Shown piece by piece: positions 26,339-34,612 of a stretch of DNA of 64,000 nt. The stretch is from contig JBKUYM010000004.1 in NCBI GenBank assembly GCA_046964515.1, positions 1-64,000 on the forward strand. The letters run 5' to 3'. The number at the start of each line of letters is the position of its first letter. The stretch's first letter is position 1. The notes below the pieces were generated by a model. The model was not told where the DNA came from and searched no databases. It saw only the letters and a list, made by a program, of their open reading frames with translations. Origin of the DNA: UMGS1663 sp046964515. GTDB taxonomy: Bacteria; Bacillota; Clostridia; TANB77; CAG-508. The position numbers and the translations under genes were made by a program.

Positions 26339-26775
26339 ATGGAAGAGATAGCAAACAATTTAAATAATTTCTTAGCAGATTTAGCAGTTTTCTATAGAAA
26401 GCTACAAAATTATCATTGGAATATAGAAGGAAAAGATTTCTTTGTAATTCATGCAAAGTTAGAGGAATATTATGATGATATTAACAAAATGATTGATGAA
26501 TAGGAGACTATATACTAACCATAGGTAAACAACCTTTAGCAACATTAAAAGACTATTTACAAATTGCAAAAATACAAGAAGCTGATAATAAAAAGGTAAA
26601 ATGTGAAGAAGTATTTGAAAATGTAATAAAAGATTTTACTTATTTATTACAACAAGCAAAAACAATTAAAGAAAATGCGGATAAAATAGGAGATTACGCA
26701 ACCTCTACAATGATGGATGAACCAATTGCAGATTTTAGTAAAAAATTATGGATGTTACATCAAACCATGGCATAA
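26339..26775 (+). pseudogene. dps-like ferritin gene with a -1 frameshift
   Basis: AAGGAG 6 bases upstream and ATG 26339 start a Dps/ferritin-like reading frame: LADLAVFYRKLQNYHWNIEG with the ferroxidase His, then HAKLEEYYDDI. It reads GAT GAA TAG at ~26495-26503. One missing base (expected GAA ATA GGA) restores a perfect continuation to 26775 with ILTIGKQPLATLKDYL and the typical C-terminal helix. The full product would be about 145 residues, the usual Dps length. Downstream codons are intact with no further stops, so the lesion is recent, a sequence error, or a recoding site. It is not of the CGGN type seen in the four minus-strand genes. Dps proteins store iron and protect DNA from peroxide. 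Confidence 0.85.
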
Positions 26776-26797
26776 AAAATTTAAAAAAGTAATGGAT

Positions 26798-26827
26798 AAA
26801 ATAGAGTTACCATGGTAACTCTATTTT
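26798..26827. terminator. Perfect 30-bp palindromic terminator
   Basis: It is centred on CCATGG, with arms AAAATAGAGTTACCA/TGGTAACTCTATTTT. It ends the dps-like transcript. A second weaker hairpin, AAAGAAAAG/CTTTTCTTT plus T-tract, follows at 26861-26890. Confidence 0.8.
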
Positions 26828-26923
26828 AAATTGAAAAGTAAAAAGAAAAAAGAATATAGGAAAGAAAAGCAATATTTCTTTTCTTTTTTTGTATTAAAAA
26901 TATCGAAAAACAATAAAAAAATA

Positions 26924-26952
26924 TTGACAAACAAAAATAATAAAGATATACT
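26924..26952 (+). promoter_or_regulatory. Strong promoter reading through paired GTCC repeats
   Basis: TTGACA (26924-26929), 17 bp, TATACT (26947-26952). It would give a ~290-nt leader carrying two inverted GTCC repeats before the DUF2975 gene. Confidence 0.7.
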
Positions 26953-26965
26953 AGAACAAAATAAA

Positions 26966-27015
26966 GTGTCCATTGGGGACATTCTTTAAAGGACACTTTT
27001 GACCATAGGGACACT
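26966..27015. repeat. GTCC palindromic repeat, copy 2
   Basis: GTGTCCATTGGGGAC, then TTCTTTAAAGGACA, then a third GACC/GGGACAC part. It is in the opposite orientation to copy 3; the two bracket 27016-27180, which has no gene. Confidence 0.75.
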
Positions 27016-27180
27016 CTTTAATGAGTATAAGAGTTTTATAGATATAGCAATAATAGTGATTATATTTCTTTAAGAAGTCATATTGCATTTGTTAAAATGT
27101 TACTTTTTTAGTTTTGAAATATATTTTTAGTAACTTTAAGTTATTAAACGCTTGTATTGTAAGGACTACAAATTTAATAT

Positions 27181-27229
27181 CTGTCCCCAAAGGACATTTT
27201 TGTCCATTAAAGAACGTCCCAAAAGGACA
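27181..27229. repeat. GTCC palindromic repeat, copy 3
   Basis: CTGTCCCCAAAGGACA, TTTTTGTCCATTAAAGAA, CGTCCCAAAAGGACA. It is inverted relative to copy 2, so the pair looks like the ends of a small non-coding mobile element of about 265 bp. Confidence 0.78.
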
Positions 27230-27255
27230 ATAGATAAAGAAAGAAGTGGTATAAA

Positions 27256-27771
27256 ATGAAGATTTTAGGAAGAAGGAGTTTGTCTTCAGGATTAAAAGTG
27301 GCTTTAATGATATTTTTCTGGATGGCTTTGTTGATGATTATTTTTTCTAGTGTATATATTGCAGTAGATATAGATTTTCTTACAGATAGTTTTTTATTAG
27401 GGGATATGATGCAAGTGATTTCTATTAGTATTTTACTGGTATATTTGACAGAATTTCCTGCGACTATTTTAGTTCATCAGTTTATGAAAATTTTTGAAAA
27501 TTTAGAAAAAGGAAAAGTTTTTGATAAGGATAATATGAAGAAGTTACAAAAAAGTTATATTTGTTCTTTTATTATTGCTGGATTGTATTTCTTTTTGTTG
27601 GCTTTAGCTTGGGCTATTTTAGGAAATACTATGGGAATAGTAATATGGAATTTTATAGCACCTATTATTTTATGCATTACATTTGTTGTTTTTGGTATAG
27701 GTCTTTTAGTTTTATCTAAGATTTACGAAAGAGCGCTACAGTACAAAGAAGAAAATGATTTGACAATTTAA
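27256..27771 (+). CDS. DUF2975 membrane protein
   Basis: This 171-residue protein has four predicted membrane helices (about residues 15-35, 52-72, 98-120 and 132-155) separated by short charged loops (NLEKGKVFDKDNMKKLQKS). Layout, length and the downstream small XRE regulator match the DUF2975-plus-HTH module common in Firmicutes. The function is unknown; it is usually regarded as a membrane sensor or partner of the regulator. It lies 26 bases after GTCC repeat copy 3. Confidence 0.75.
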   Translation: MKILGRRSLSSGLKVALMIFFWMALLMIIFSSVYIAVDIDFLTDSFLLGDMMQVISISILLVYLTEFPATILVHQFMKIFENLEKGKVFDKDNMKKLQKSYICSFIIAGLYFFLLALAWAILGNTMGIVIWNFIAPIILCITFVVFGIGLLVLSKIYERALQYKEENDLTI

Positions 27772-27818
27772 AAAAGGAATAGATTACAAGAGGAAAAAGA
27801 AGAAAAGGAGGAAAAACG

Positions 27819-28034
27819 ATGTCAATTATAGTGAATTTAGATGTAATGCTAGCTAAACGAAAGATATCTTCTCAAGAACTAGCCGATAAAGTAGGAATTA
27901 CGCCAGCTAATTTATCTATCCTAAAGACAAATAAAGGAAAAGCTATTCGTTTTTCTACATTAGATAAAATTTGTGAAATTTTAGAATGTACACCTGGTGA
28001 TATTCTAGAATATAGAAAGGATTTTTTTAGATGA
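27819..28034 (+). CDS. Small XRE-family regulator of the DUF2975 module
   Basis: This 71-residue protein is almost entirely a Cro/XRE helix-turn-helix: LAKRKISSQELADKVGITPANLSILKTNKG... ending in CTPGDILEY. It resembles YozG-type regulators that pair with DUF2975 proteins. AAGGAGG precedes ATG. It overlaps the next gene by four bases. The likely role is repression of its own operon. Confidence 0.85.
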   Translation: MSIIVNLDVMLAKRKISSQELADKVGITPANLSILKTNKGKAIRFSTLDKICEILECTPGDILEYRKDFFR

Positions 28035-29155
28035 TGCAAATAGGTTTGTTTATGATTTATACAATATTAATGGTGGGACCGTTTATTTTAACAGTTATCA
28101 ATTTTATTAATTTAGTAAGTGAAAAGAAAATAGCAGAAGATAAAATAGATGTAATTATTTTTATAGCAGGTATTTTTCTTACGGTTATACTATATTGCTT
28201 TTTGGGATTTGAAGATTATGATAAACAATTATATAGAGATATAGGTGCTTCTATCAACAAACCTCTTCATGCACCCATTGCTTCTTTTGAAATGCCAACA
28301 GTGACAATCATTGCTTGGATAGCAATTACGGCATATGTGATTCTTCGTGTTAGAAAATGGAATTTATCACCGATTGCTATTGTTATTTGTTTATCAGGTA
28401 TGCTAATAGGATGTTGTTTAAGCATGGTCTGGATAATACAATTAGGAAAAAATATAAGGAATATAGAAGTTCTATATTTAAGCTTATTTCCTATCAATTA
28501 TATTCTTTGTTCTATACGTTTATGGTGGCAAATTCTTAAGAATGCTAATCAGAGTGATAGAAGACCAAAAGTCTATGACAATTCTTTTTTACAAAGGTGC
28601 AATTTGATTTTACAAGATAGTAAAAATTGGTCTTGGATAGCCATCATGTTAACAATTCCTTTTTTAATGTTAATTTTTATAATTCTAACTTTGTTAGGAC
28701 AACAGCCAGATAGTATTATAAGGGCTTTTACACAGACCAGTGATTGGCAGTTATCTACCAAAATTTCACCTCCAACTGTTGAAATAGATTCACATTATTT
28801 ATGCACCGTGTCTTTAAGAGGTCATAAAAAAGTAGTAAAACCATTACGTTATGGCATTAGGAAAGGAAATAAGATTGTAGTCAATAGGCAACTTTGTGTA
28901 GCAAATGCATTTGAAGATTTATTACAAGAAAAAATGCCAAAATTTCATAAATGTGTTCGTTATATCTATGATACTTATGGGTATCCTTTATCGAAACATA
29001 TTAAAACTGCTATTGCAGCAGATATCACTTATCTATGTATGAAACCATTAGAATATCTATTTGTCATAATTTTATACTTGTTTGACAAACAGCCAGAAAA
29101 TCGTATAGCCATACAATATTTGCCAAAGAAAGAAGTGTTGAAAAATGAAAGTTAA
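28031..29155 (+). CDS. Multi-pass membrane protein resembling DUF6688
   Basis: This 374-residue protein has four or five helices in the first half (~residues 5-30, 43-63, 92-110, 118-140 and one near 208-225), then a soluble part containing HYLCTVSLRGHKKVVKP, RKGNKIVVNRQL, VANAFEDLLQEKMPKFH and KPLEYLFVIILYLFDKQPENRIA. The 'CTV...GH.K.VKP' and 'PENRIA.QYLPK' blocks recall the DUF6688 family. That assignment is from memory and needs a profile search. It is the third gene of the DUF2975/XRE operon. The function is unknown. Confidence 0.6.
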   Translation: MMQIGLFMIYTILMVGPFILTVINFINLVSEKKIAEDKIDVIIFIAGIFLTVILYCFLGFEDYDKQLYRDIGASINKPLHAPIASFEMPTVTIIAWIAITAYVILRVRKWNLSPIAIVICLSGMLIGCCLSMVWIIQLGKNIRNIEVLYLSLFPINYILCSIRLWWQILKNANQSDRRPKVYDNSFLQRCNLILQDSKNWSWIAIMLTIPFLMLIFIILTLLGQQPDSIIRAFTQTSDWQLSTKISPPTVEIDSHYLCTVSLRGHKKVVKPLRYGIRKGNKIVVNRQLCVANAFEDLLQEKMPKFHKCVRYIYDTYGYPLSKHIKTAIAADITYLCMKPLEYLFVIILYLFDKQPENRIAIQYLPKKEVLKNES

Positions 29156-29351
29156 GTATATCTATTTAGCTTTGGTGGTTATATTACTTTTATTTTATGG
29201 TGTTTGGAATATGATGATAACTTCCAATAAATTAAAAAAACAAGGAAAATTAGAATTAGTACATAAAAGAGAAAAATGGATTGTATGGGGAATTCTTTGG
29301 ATTTCTGGTATGTGTTTTTACATAGGCGCTATGTTATTAAATTTTATATAA
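29145..29351 (+). CDS. Small two-helix membrane protein
   Basis: This 68-residue protein overlaps the end of the preceding gene by 11 bases, so it is coupled to it. Helices are at residues ~5-24 and ~44-64, with a short basic loop (KLKKQGKLELVHKREK) between them. The family is not recognised. It is probably a partner of the multi-pass protein upstream. Confidence 0.6.
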   Translation: MKVKYIYLALVVILLLFYGVWNMMITSNKLKKQGKLELVHKREKWIVWGILWISGMCFYIGAMLLNFI

Positions 29352-29424
29352 AACTTCATAAAAATGTATACAAATTTTTAAATTAGAGATAAGATAAAAT
29401 AGAAAAATAAAAGGAGGAAAAGTA

Positions 29425-31467
29425 ATGGGGAAAAGTAAGAAAAGAATAATACTAGTAAGTTTTCTATTGATAATCATAATGCTTATAATAGGTGTTACTA
29501 TTTGGGTATTACAAAAGCAAAAGGAGTCTAATCCAGAAGAAGTTTTAGAACGATATATGGCTTGTGTGTTAGAAAAAGATTATGAGCAGATGTATACACT
29601 TTTAAGTGAAGAAAGTAAAGAACAAACAAGTAAAGAAGATTTTATTACTAAAAATAAGAATATTTATGAAGGAATAGAAGTTAGCAAATTAGAAATCAAG
29701 ATAACCAAAACAACAAAGGAAAATAATAAAGCAGAGATTATATATGGAACCAATATGGATACACTAGCAGGTCAAATTAGTTTTTCTAATACAGCAAATC
29801 TTGTAAAAGATAAAGAACAACAATTTAAGGTAAATTGGTCTTCAACTTTGATTTTCCCAGACTTAAAAAAAGATTACAAAATACGAGTGCAGACGTTAGA
29901 GGCAACTAGGGGGAAAATATTAGATAGAAATGAACAAGTACTAGCCGGAGAGCAAACAGCTTCGTGGATTGGGTTAGTACCAGGAAAAATGGGAGAAAAT
30001 AAAACAGAAGATATAGCAAAAATAGCACAGCTATTAGATTTATCAACAGAAGCTATTGATAAAAGTTTAAAAGCTTCTTATGTAAAGGAGGATACATTTG
30101 TTCCTTTAAAAACTGTGCAAAAGGATAAGCAAGAATTAAAAGAGGCTTTGTTACAAATAAAAGGTATAAAGATTACAGATACAAAAGCTAGAGTATATCC
30201 ATTAGGGAAAGCTTCTGCACAATTATTAGGTTATGTACAAACAATTAGCCAAGAAGAGTTAGAAGAGAAGAAAACACAAGGCTATACACAGGATAGTCAA
30301 ATAGGTAAAGCTGGAATAGAAAAGTTATATGAAGAACGTTTAAAAGCAACAGATGGTGTGCAAATTGTTCTACAAGATGCAACGGGAAAACAGACAAAAG
30401 TATTAGCTAAAAAGAATTTGCAAAATGGACAAGATATTCAATTGACTATAGATAGTAAGGTGCAACAAAAGTTATATGAACAATTTCAAGAGAATAAAAG
30501 TGCATGTGTAGCAATGAATCCTAAAACAGGTGAAATATTAGCTTTAGTGAGTACCCCTACTTTTGATTCAAATGATTTTAGTTTAGGGATGACAACAAAT
30601 GAATGGAATCGACTATTACAAGATGAGAATAAACCTTTATATAATCGTTATTTAGCAAGTTTTGCACCAGGTTCTTCTTTTAAACCAATTACAGGTGCAA
30701 TAGGTTTATCTAATAAGGCTTTTACAGCTTCAGAAGATTTTGGAACAAGTGGTTTAAAATGGCAAGAAGATACGAGTTGGAAAGATTTTTTTGTAACAAC
30801 ATTATCAACTTATAGTGGACCGGCTAATTTGCAAAATGCTTTAATTTATTCAGACAATATTTATTTTGCCAAAGCTGCTCTAAAAATTGGAAAGGAAAAA
30901 TTTGCTCAAAGTTTAGATCAAATTGGTTTTCATAGTAGAATCCCATTTGAACAAGAACTGACACAATCTATTTATAGTAACACACAGACTTTTACAACCC
31001 AAACACAATTAGCTAATAGTGGCTATGGACAAGCAGAAATGCTTGTAAATCCAATTCATATGGCTATGTTGTATAGTAGTTTTTCTAATGAAGGGAATAT
31101 GGTACAACCTTATCTAGAATATAAAACCGTTGCGAAGGCAAGCTACTATAAAGAAAAAGCTTTTACGAAAGAAGCGGCAGATACCATAAAAGAGGATTTA
31201 ATCCAAGTAGTAGAAAATGAAAATGGTACAGCACATAGTGCTAAAATAGAGGGATTAGCATTAGCAGGTAAAACAGGAACTGCAGAAATTAAAAGTTCAA
31301 AAGAAGATACAAATGGTACAGAAGTTGGATGGTTTAATGCTTTTACAGTAGATGAAAATACAAAAAATCCTATGTTAATTATTAGTATGGTGGAAAATGT
31401 AAAAGGAAAAGGTGGTAGTCACTATTTACTTCCAAAAGTAAAAGCAGTATTTCAATCTATACAATAA
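29425..31467 (+). CDS. Class B penicillin-binding protein (PBP2a/PBP3-like transpeptidase)
   Basis: This 680-residue protein has one N-terminal membrane helix (~residues 8-28), a MecA_N/NTF2-like domain (~35-140), a dimerisation domain starting at TRGKILDRN (~165), and a transpeptidase domain from ~340. The active-site motifs are SSFK in APGSSFKPI, SDN in YSDNIYFAK, and KTGT near residue 615. It cross-links peptidoglycan at the outer face of the membrane. The MecA_N domain places it with PBP3 of Bacillus and PBP2a of Staphylococcus, which often have low beta-lactam affinity. AGGAGG lies upstream. It is not in a dcw cluster. Confidence 0.92.
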   Translation: MGKSKKRIILVSFLLIIIMLIIGVTIWVLQKQKESNPEEVLERYMACVLEKDYEQMYTLLSEESKEQTSKEDFITKNKNIYEGIEVSKLEIKITKTTKENNKAEIIYGTNMDTLAGQISFSNTANLVKDKEQQFKVNWSSTLIFPDLKKDYKIRVQTLEATRGKILDRNEQVLAGEQTASWIGLVPGKMGENKTEDIAKIAQLLDLSTEAIDKSLKASYVKEDTFVPLKTVQKDKQELKEALLQIKGIKITDTKARVYPLGKASAQLLGYVQTISQEELEEKKTQGYTQDSQIGKAGIEKLYEERLKATDGVQIVLQDATGKQTKVLAKKNLQNGQDIQLTIDSKVQQKLYEQFQENKSACVAMNPKTGEILALVSTPTFDSNDFSLGMTTNEWNRLLQDENKPLYNRYLASFAPGSSFKPITGAIGLSNKAFTASEDFGTSGLKWQEDTSWKDFFVTTLSTYSGPANLQNALIYSDNIYFAKAALKIGKEKFAQSLDQIGFHSRIPFEQELTQSIYSNTQTFTTQTQLANSGYGQAEMLVNPIHMAMLYSSFSNEGNMVQPYLEYKTVAKASYYKEKAFTKEAADTIKEDLIQVVENENGTAHSAKIEGLALAGKTGTAEIKSSKEDTNGTEVGWFNAFTVDENTKNPMLIISMVENVKGKGGSHYLLPKVKAVFQSIQ

Positions 31468-31503
31468 AGTGGTATAATAAGAAAAAAGAGAGGTGATTTT
31501 ACC

Positions 31504-32499
31504 ATGGTAAAAGTAGCTGTGACAGGTGCTAGTGGACATATTGGTTATGTTTTAGTAAAGCAATTGTTAGAAAGCAAGCAATATGAGGTAAGGGCCTTTG
31601 TTTTAAAAGGGGAGAATGTAGAACATTTAACTGCTTTAGATGTACCAATTATGTATGGTGATGTACGTGATATTCAAAGTTTACAAGAAGCTTTTACAGG
31701 GATGGATATGGTTTTCCATTTAGCAGGGATAATTGAAATAGGGAATGGAAATAAAAAGAAAGTAGAAGAAGTAAATGTCCAAGGGACGAAAAATGTTTTA
31801 GAAGCTTGTAAAAAAGCAAAAGTAAAGAGATTAATTTATACCAGTTCTGTGCATGCGATAAAAGAAGAACCAAAAGGAAAATGCATAACTGAAACGAAAA
31901 CCTTTTCTCCGGATTTAGTAAAAGGAACTTATGCCAAAACAAAAGCCGCTGCAACGAAATATCTATTAGAAAATAATAAGCAAGAAATAGAACTAGTGAT
32001 TGTGCATCCTTCTGGCGTGATTGGACCATATGAATATATACCTTCTAATTTAGGACAATTAGTGATGGATTGTGCAAGTAAAAAAATAGGAGCTTATTTA
32101 GAAGGTGGCTATAATTTTGTAGATGTAAGAGATGTCGCGCAAGGTATTATAGCAGCAGCACAAAAAGGAACAGCAGGAGAATGTTATATTTTGTCAGGAC
32201 ATCAAGTTAGCGTAAAAACATTAATGAAAATGATAGAAGATATCACTAAAGTGCCAGCTCCTAAATTTAAAATTGCTAGATGGTTTGCTTATATAACAGG
32301 TGTATTATCAGAATGGTATTCTAAAATAAGAAAAGAAAAGCCATTGTTTACTTCTTATGCAGTCTATACCTTAGGAACAAATAGCAATTTTAGTAATGCT
32401 AAAGCAATAAAAGAACTTGGCTACCAAGTAAGACCTATGGAAGAGACCTTACGAGATACCATTACATGGCTTAAAGAAAACCATAAAATAATTTTATAA
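31504..32499 (+). CDS. NAD-dependent epimerase/dehydratase (extended SDR)
   Basis: This 331-residue protein has the nucleotide-binding motif TGASGHIGYVL at residues 7-17, acid residues GDVRD, the HLAGI turn, and the catalytic pair in the motif Y-A-K-T-K (YxxxK). It belongs to the extended short-chain dehydrogenase family, resembling dihydroflavonol-4-reductase-like sugar or alcohol epimerases. The substrate cannot be told. AGGTGAT precedes the ATG. It is 37 bases downstream of the PBP gene and may be co-transcribed. Confidence 0.85.
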   Translation: MVKVAVTGASGHIGYVLVKQLLESKQYEVRAFVLKGENVEHLTALDVPIMYGDVRDIQSLQEAFTGMDMVFHLAGIIEIGNGNKKKVEEVNVQGTKNVLEACKKAKVKRLIYTSSVHAIKEEPKGKCITETKTFSPDLVKGTYAKTKAAATKYLLENNKQEIELVIVHPSGVIGPYEYIPSNLGQLVMDCASKKIGAYLEGGYNFVDVRDVAQGIIAAAQKGTAGECYILSGHQVSVKTLMKMIEDITKVPAPKFKIARWFAYITGVLSEWYSKIRKEKPLFTSYAVYTLGTNSNFSNAKAIKELGYQVRPMEETLRDTITWLKENHKIIL

Positions 32500-32504
32500 A
32501 ATAA

Positions 32505-32533
32505 TTTACAAGATAATCGTAAAGTGCTATAAT
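32505..32533 (+). promoter_or_regulatory. Extended -10 promoter
   Basis: TTTACA (32505-32510), 17 bp, TGC-TATAAT (32525-32533), upstream of the 66-residue membrane protein. Confidence 0.75.
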
Positions 32534-32575
32534 AAATAAGTTCTAAAAATACAAAATGGGGGAGGAAACATAAGT

Positions 32576-32776
32576 ATGTTACTCGAGATTTGCCTAACAT
32601 TATTGGTAATCGTAGTTTTATGTATACTATACGTTGCCATTTCTACCTGTTATGGGGAAAAAATTGATAAATGGATGGATGAACGGATACCCCAATGGAT
32701 AACGCCTGGAAAGATGGTTATGTTCGTTGCCATTGTGAGTGTTGCGTTTATACTAGGAAGAATACTATTCTTCTAG
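32576..32776 (+). CDS. Small two-helix membrane protein
   Basis: This 66-residue protein has a helix at ~residues 3-22, a charged loop (EKIDKWMDERIPQW) and a second helix at ~47-65. GGGGGAGG lies ~10 bases before ATG. It is a single-gene unit with a strong promoter and terminator, so it is probably highly expressed. The family is not recognised. Codon 37 is CGG followed by A (32684-32687) and must be read as a normal Arg triplet to reach the second helix. Confidence 0.7.
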   Translation: MLLEICLTLLVIVVLCILYVAISTCYGEKIDKWMDERIPQWITPGKMVMFVAIVSVAFILGRILFF

Positions 32777-32785
32777 ATAAACAGT

Positions 32786-32826
32786 AAACAGGAACCATGA
32801 AAACAAAATGGTTCCTGTTTATTTTT
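32786..32826 (+). terminator. Terminator between convergent genes
   Basis: AAACAGGAACCAT (32786-32798) pairs with ATGGTTCCTGTTT (32808-32820), followed by ATTTTT. It lies at the 3' end of rnhA as well. Confidence 0.88.
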
Positions 32827-33260
32827 ATAAATTTAATATCGCATTTCTGGCCAATTCGTCACAACGATTATTATATTCATTATCACTATGACCTTTGACT
32901 TTATGAAAAATAATTTCCTGTTTTTTAGTAAAATCATATAATTCTTTCCATAATTCTTGATTTTTAACAGGACTTCCATCAGCGGTCTTCCAATTTCTTT
33001 TCATCCAATTATAAATCCAACCTTGTAAAAAGGCATTAACCACATAAGCACTATCACTATAAACTTGTACCTTGCAAGGATGTTTTAATAAGCGTAAGGC
33101 TTGTATAACAGCTGTTAATTCCATGATATTATTAGTGGTTTGTTTTTGCCCACCAGAAATTTCTTTTTTATAAGATCCCTGCATAAGAATAGCACCCCAA
33201 CCACCAGGACCTGGATTTCCGTGAACAAGCACCATCTGTATAAATAATAACTTCTTCCAT
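32825..33260 (-). CDS. rnhA: Ribonuclease HI, interrupted by a +1 site (CGGA)
   Basis: The gene starts at ATG 33260 (AAAGGG 8 bases upstream): MEEVIIYTDGACS with the first catalytic Asp. After TCA the zero frame reads CGG and stops about 20 codons later. Skipping one C, or reading CGGA (33221-33218) as one codon, gives the conserved sequence GNPGPGGWGA and then the rest of RNase HI: NNIMELTAV (Glu), YSDSAYV (Asp), KGHSDNEYNNRCDELA (His, Asp). All four carboxylates are present. The corrected length is 144 residues, normal for RnhA, which cuts RNA in RNA/DNA hybrids. The interrupted position is an invariant glycine. No other lesion is visible, which argues against a decayed gene. Confidence 0.88.
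33218..33221 (-). other. Candidate CGGA quadruplet/+1 recoding site in rnhA
   Basis: The zero frame is TCA CGG AAA; the protein-restoring reading is TCA CGGA AAT CCA, with glycine expected in the SGNPGPGG motif. Confidence 0.6.
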
Positions 33261-33277
33261 AATAATTGCCCTTTCAT

Positions 33278-33330
33278 TTGTAAAATTTTTCTTTTTATGG
33301 TATTATATCAATAGAGAGAAAAATAAACAA
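33278..33330. promoter_or_regulatory. Divergent promoters with overlapping -10 boxes
   Basis: Plus strand (tmcAL): TTGTAA (33278-33283), 17 bp, TATTAT (33301-33306). Minus strand (rnhA): TTGTTT (33330-33325), 17 bp, TATAAT (33307-33302). The -10 boxes lie on top of each other, so only one polymerase can bind at a time. Confidence 0.6.
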
Positions 33331-33347
33331 GAGGAAGGGGAAAAGTC

Positions 33348-34580
33348 ATGTCTACCGTTTTAGGAATTGTATGCGAATATAATCCATTTCATAATGGGCA
33401 TCTTTATCATATACAAGAAAGTAAAAAGCAAACTGGGGCGCAATATGTGGTATGTATTATGACAGGGAATTTTACCCAAAGAGGAGAAACCTCTCTGATT
33501 AATAAATGGACAAAAGCACAAATGGCGTTATTAAATGGAGCAGATATTGTCATAGAACTTCCGACGGTTTATAGCATTTCAAGTGCGGAAAACTTTGCAC
33601 AAGGTGCTATTAAAATTTTAGATAGTTTGAAAATAGTAGATACGATTTCTTTTGGAACAGAAACACAAGATTTCGAAGCTTTAAAAAATATTACCAGTGT
33701 ATTAGCTCAAGAACCAAAAGAATATATAGCGATTTTAAATCATGAATTAGGGAAAGGTATTTCCTATCCAAAAGCAAGAGAAAATGCTTTAATGATGTAT
33801 TTAAATGATATTAAACGATATGCTAATATTTTATCTGGTTCTAATAATATATTAGCAATAGAATATCTGAAAGCATTAAGAAGACAAAAAAGTGATATAC
33901 AACCATTTGGCATACAAAGGCAAAAAGTTTGCTACCATGATGAACAAATCGTAGATGAATTTGCTAGTAGCAGTGCTATTAGAAAATTAGTAGAAAAAGA
34001 GCAATATGAAGATGTTAGAAAAGTAATGCCTAAAAATGCGTATATGTTATTAAAAGAAGAAATCAAAAAAGGTAATTATATAGTATCGATTACCCAATAT
34101 GAAAAAGAAATCTTATACAATTTGAGGAAAATGCATGTGCAAGAAATTGCTGATTTACCAGATGTAGCAGAAGGATTAGAAAATAATATAAAAAATGCCG
34201 CCAATTCATGTAATAATGTAAAAGACTTGATAAATATTATTAAATCAAAAAGATATACACAAACCAGAATACAAAGAATTTTATTGTATAGCTTATTGGG
34301 AATTACTAAAAAAGATATGGCAAATGCAAAAAAAATAACACCTTATGTACGTGTACTAGGCTTTAACGATAAAGGCAGAGAAATGTTGTCCGATATTTGT
34401 CATATTAATCCTAAAATACAAATGGTAACATCTGTTAAAAAATTTACAGATGAAAATACCAATAAAGTTTTAAAAGAAATGCTAGAGAAAGATATCTTTG
34501 CAACAAATGTATATACCTTAGGCTATGCATATGATTCTTGGTCAAATTTGGACTATACAAATAAATTAATCATTGTGTGA
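33348..34580 (+). CDS. tmcAL: tRNA(Met) cytidine acetate ligase
   Basis: This 410-residue cytoplasmic protein of the nucleotidyltransferase superfamily (formerly YlbM) makes N4-acetylcytidine at the wobble base of elongator tRNA-Met from acetate and ATP. The start ... GIVCEYNPFHNGHLYHI shows the HxGH-type motif (HNGH). MTGNFTQRGE follows and then INKWTKAQMALLNGADIVIELP, all hallmark blocks of TmcAL. The C-terminal half is helical with basic patches for tRNA binding. Length is typical. It is followed by coaE after 32 bases, a common arrangement in Clostridia. Confidence 0.95.
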   Translation: MSTVLGIVCEYNPFHNGHLYHIQESKKQTGAQYVVCIMTGNFTQRGETSLINKWTKAQMALLNGADIVIELPTVYSISSAENFAQGAIKILDSLKIVDTISFGTETQDFEALKNITSVLAQEPKEYIAILNHELGKGISYPKARENALMMYLNDIKRYANILSGSNNILAIEYLKALRRQKSDIQPFGIQRQKVCYHDEQIVDEFASSSAIRKLVEKEQYEDVRKVMPKNAYMLLKEEIKKGNYIVSITQYEKEILYNLRKMHVQEIADLPDVAEGLENNIKNAANSCNNVKDLINIIKSKRYTQTRIQRILLYSLLGITKKDMANAKKITPYVRVLGFNDKGREMLSDICHINPKIQMVTSVKKFTDENTNKVLKEMLEKDIFATNVYTLGYAYDSWSNLDYTNKLIIV

Positions 34581-34612
34581 GAAAAATGTAGCAAAGAAAG
34601 GAATAAAAGAAT

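Noticed and set aside
26490..26510. dps break as a fifth CGGN site
   Set aside because: There is no CGG and the shift needed is -1, not +1.
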